A stretch of DNA of 64,000 bases. Source: JBAXTE01 sp963556065 (GTDB lineage: Bacteria > Bacteroidota > Bacteroidia > Bacteroidales > WCHB1-69). The position numbers and the translations under genes are program-made. This document shows positions 63,496-64,000 of the stretch, one piece after another (the stretch's first letter is position 1; every line of letters starts with the position of its first letter). Below the pieces are notes generated by a model. It was given only the letters and a program-made list of their open reading frames with translations. It did no database searches and was not told the DNA's origin. The stretch spans positions 62,001 through 126,000 of the forward strand of contig CAUVYH020000027.1 of the NCBI GenBank assembly GCA_963556065.3. Direction: 5' to 3'.

Positions 63496-64000
63496 ATGAA
63501 AAATATTTTAAACAAAGCATTTATTGCAAAAGTTATTGCAACAATCGGCATGGTAACATCGGTTGTTTTTGTGGGAGTTGGGCAAATTAATACTTATCCG
63601 ATTGTAGGAACAGGTGTAACTTTAAGTTTTAATAACACGGAGGTTATCGCGAACCCGGTAAATCCGACCGATAGCTTTTATGGACAAAATCAAGGGGTGC
63701 TGCCTGCGTATCATGATAATGGAGATGGTACCGTCTCGGATTTAAAAACAGGGCTCATGTGGATACAGGCAAGAAACTCTAAAGTTACGTGGGACAGCGC
63801 ATTTATCTTGGCTTCGCAATGTACGGTAGGCGGATATAATGACTGGCGAGTACCTACAATTAAAGAGTTGTATTCTTTGATTAACTTTAATGGACGATCC
63901 GCTGAGAATTCGGCTCAATGCCATGCCTATATTGACACCAATTATTTTGAATGGATTACGGGAGACACAACTTTGGGCGAGCGTGTGATTGATGCACAAG
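63496..64000 (+). CDS. DUF1566 (Lcl C-terminal domain) secreted protein, 5' part
   Basis: Open from the ATG at 63496 to the window end (168 codons, no stop). Signal-like start (MKNILNKAFIAKVIATIGMV with TSVVFVGVGQ), then the DUF1566 signature: HDNGDGTVSDLKTGLMWIQA, VTWDSAFILAS, GGYNDWRVPTIKELYSLINF. The family is found in surface-exposed, often lectin-like or C-type-lectin-fold proteins. It is not a hydrogenase gene, so the maturation cluster ends at hydG on this side. Confidence 0.85.
   Translation, partial: MKNILNKAFIAKVIATIGMVTSVVFVGVGQINTYPIVGTGVTLSFNNTEVIANPVNPTDSFYGQNQGVLPAYHDNGDGTVSDLKTGLMWIQARNSKVTWDSAFILASQCTVGGYNDWRVPTIKELYSLINFNGRSAENSAQCHAYIDTNYFEWITGDTTLGERVIDAQ

Overview
The window reads as a Bacteroidota chromosome, most likely an anaerobic member of Bacteroidales/Marinilabiliales (the rank below phylum is inference). 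Reasons: several promoters fit the Bacteroidota form TTTG-N19-21-TAnnTTTG; secreted proteins carry type IX secretion C-terminal domains (type A at 499-4842, gliding-motility/type B at 24247-26475 and 28256-29578); Rho has a long charged insertion; and [FeFe]-hydrogenase maturation genes and formate-tetrahydrofolate ligase are present. No rRNA or CRISPR array was seen. Two intact tRNAs are present, tRNA-Arg(ACG) and tRNA-Thr(CGT), and each has a decayed second copy beside it that is broken by palindromic inserts.

Layout. 1-5.1 kb: end of a beta-barrel protein and a giant delta-60-repeat T9SS protein. 4.9-5.5 kb: tRNA-Arg, its terminator, a small GIY-YIG nuclease gene and a partial tRNA-Arg copy in tandem. 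5.6-14.7 kb: beta-barrel, rho, a HExxH/propeller/barrel surface protein and a GT39-like glycosyltransferase, the last two interrupted by frameshifts. 14.8-16.4 kb: decayed tRNA-Thr, a complete ISAs1-type IS with perfect 19-bp ends and a 10-bp target duplication, intact tRNA-Thr. 16.5-22.5 kb: fhs, tandem subtilases, a winged-helix miniprotein. 22.5-29.6 kb: cupin, GH25, histidine phosphatase, and surface proteins including a collagen-like one. 29.9-33.7 kb: TPR lipoprotein, CCG-domain protein, Crp/Fnr regulator, beta-helix lipoprotein. 34.4-43.4 kb: glycogen cluster (debranching enzyme, GT4 synthase-like, GH57, a GT3-GT35 fusion), then a PAS protein and a TGS-domain nucleoside kinase.

45.8-60.9 kb is an accessory block in which every gene lies on the minus strand: Dam-type restriction-modification with one intact and one decayed endonuclease, a Crp-lipoprotein-barrel-flavodoxin operon, a HTH/ImmA-IrrE plus PIN pair, an operon with a DUF4062 protein, a small membrane protein and a secreted protein that share a 25-residue motif, and a DUF4365-like nuclease beside a membrane protein. 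Spacers in this block contain long repeats and hairpins. 61.5 kb to the end: TM1266-type regulator, hydG, and the start of a DUF1566 protein.

Most interesting candidates: the 55.6-58.0 kb operon (a shared motif in two envelope proteins, plus a DUF4062 protein with an SSB-like C-terminal tail); the tRNA-Arg/GIY-YIG/tRNA-fragment unit; and the co-oriented accessory block. At least eight genes have frame breaks, mostly at homopolymer runs and mostly one base too long. Some of the pseudogenes listed may therefore be assembly errors.
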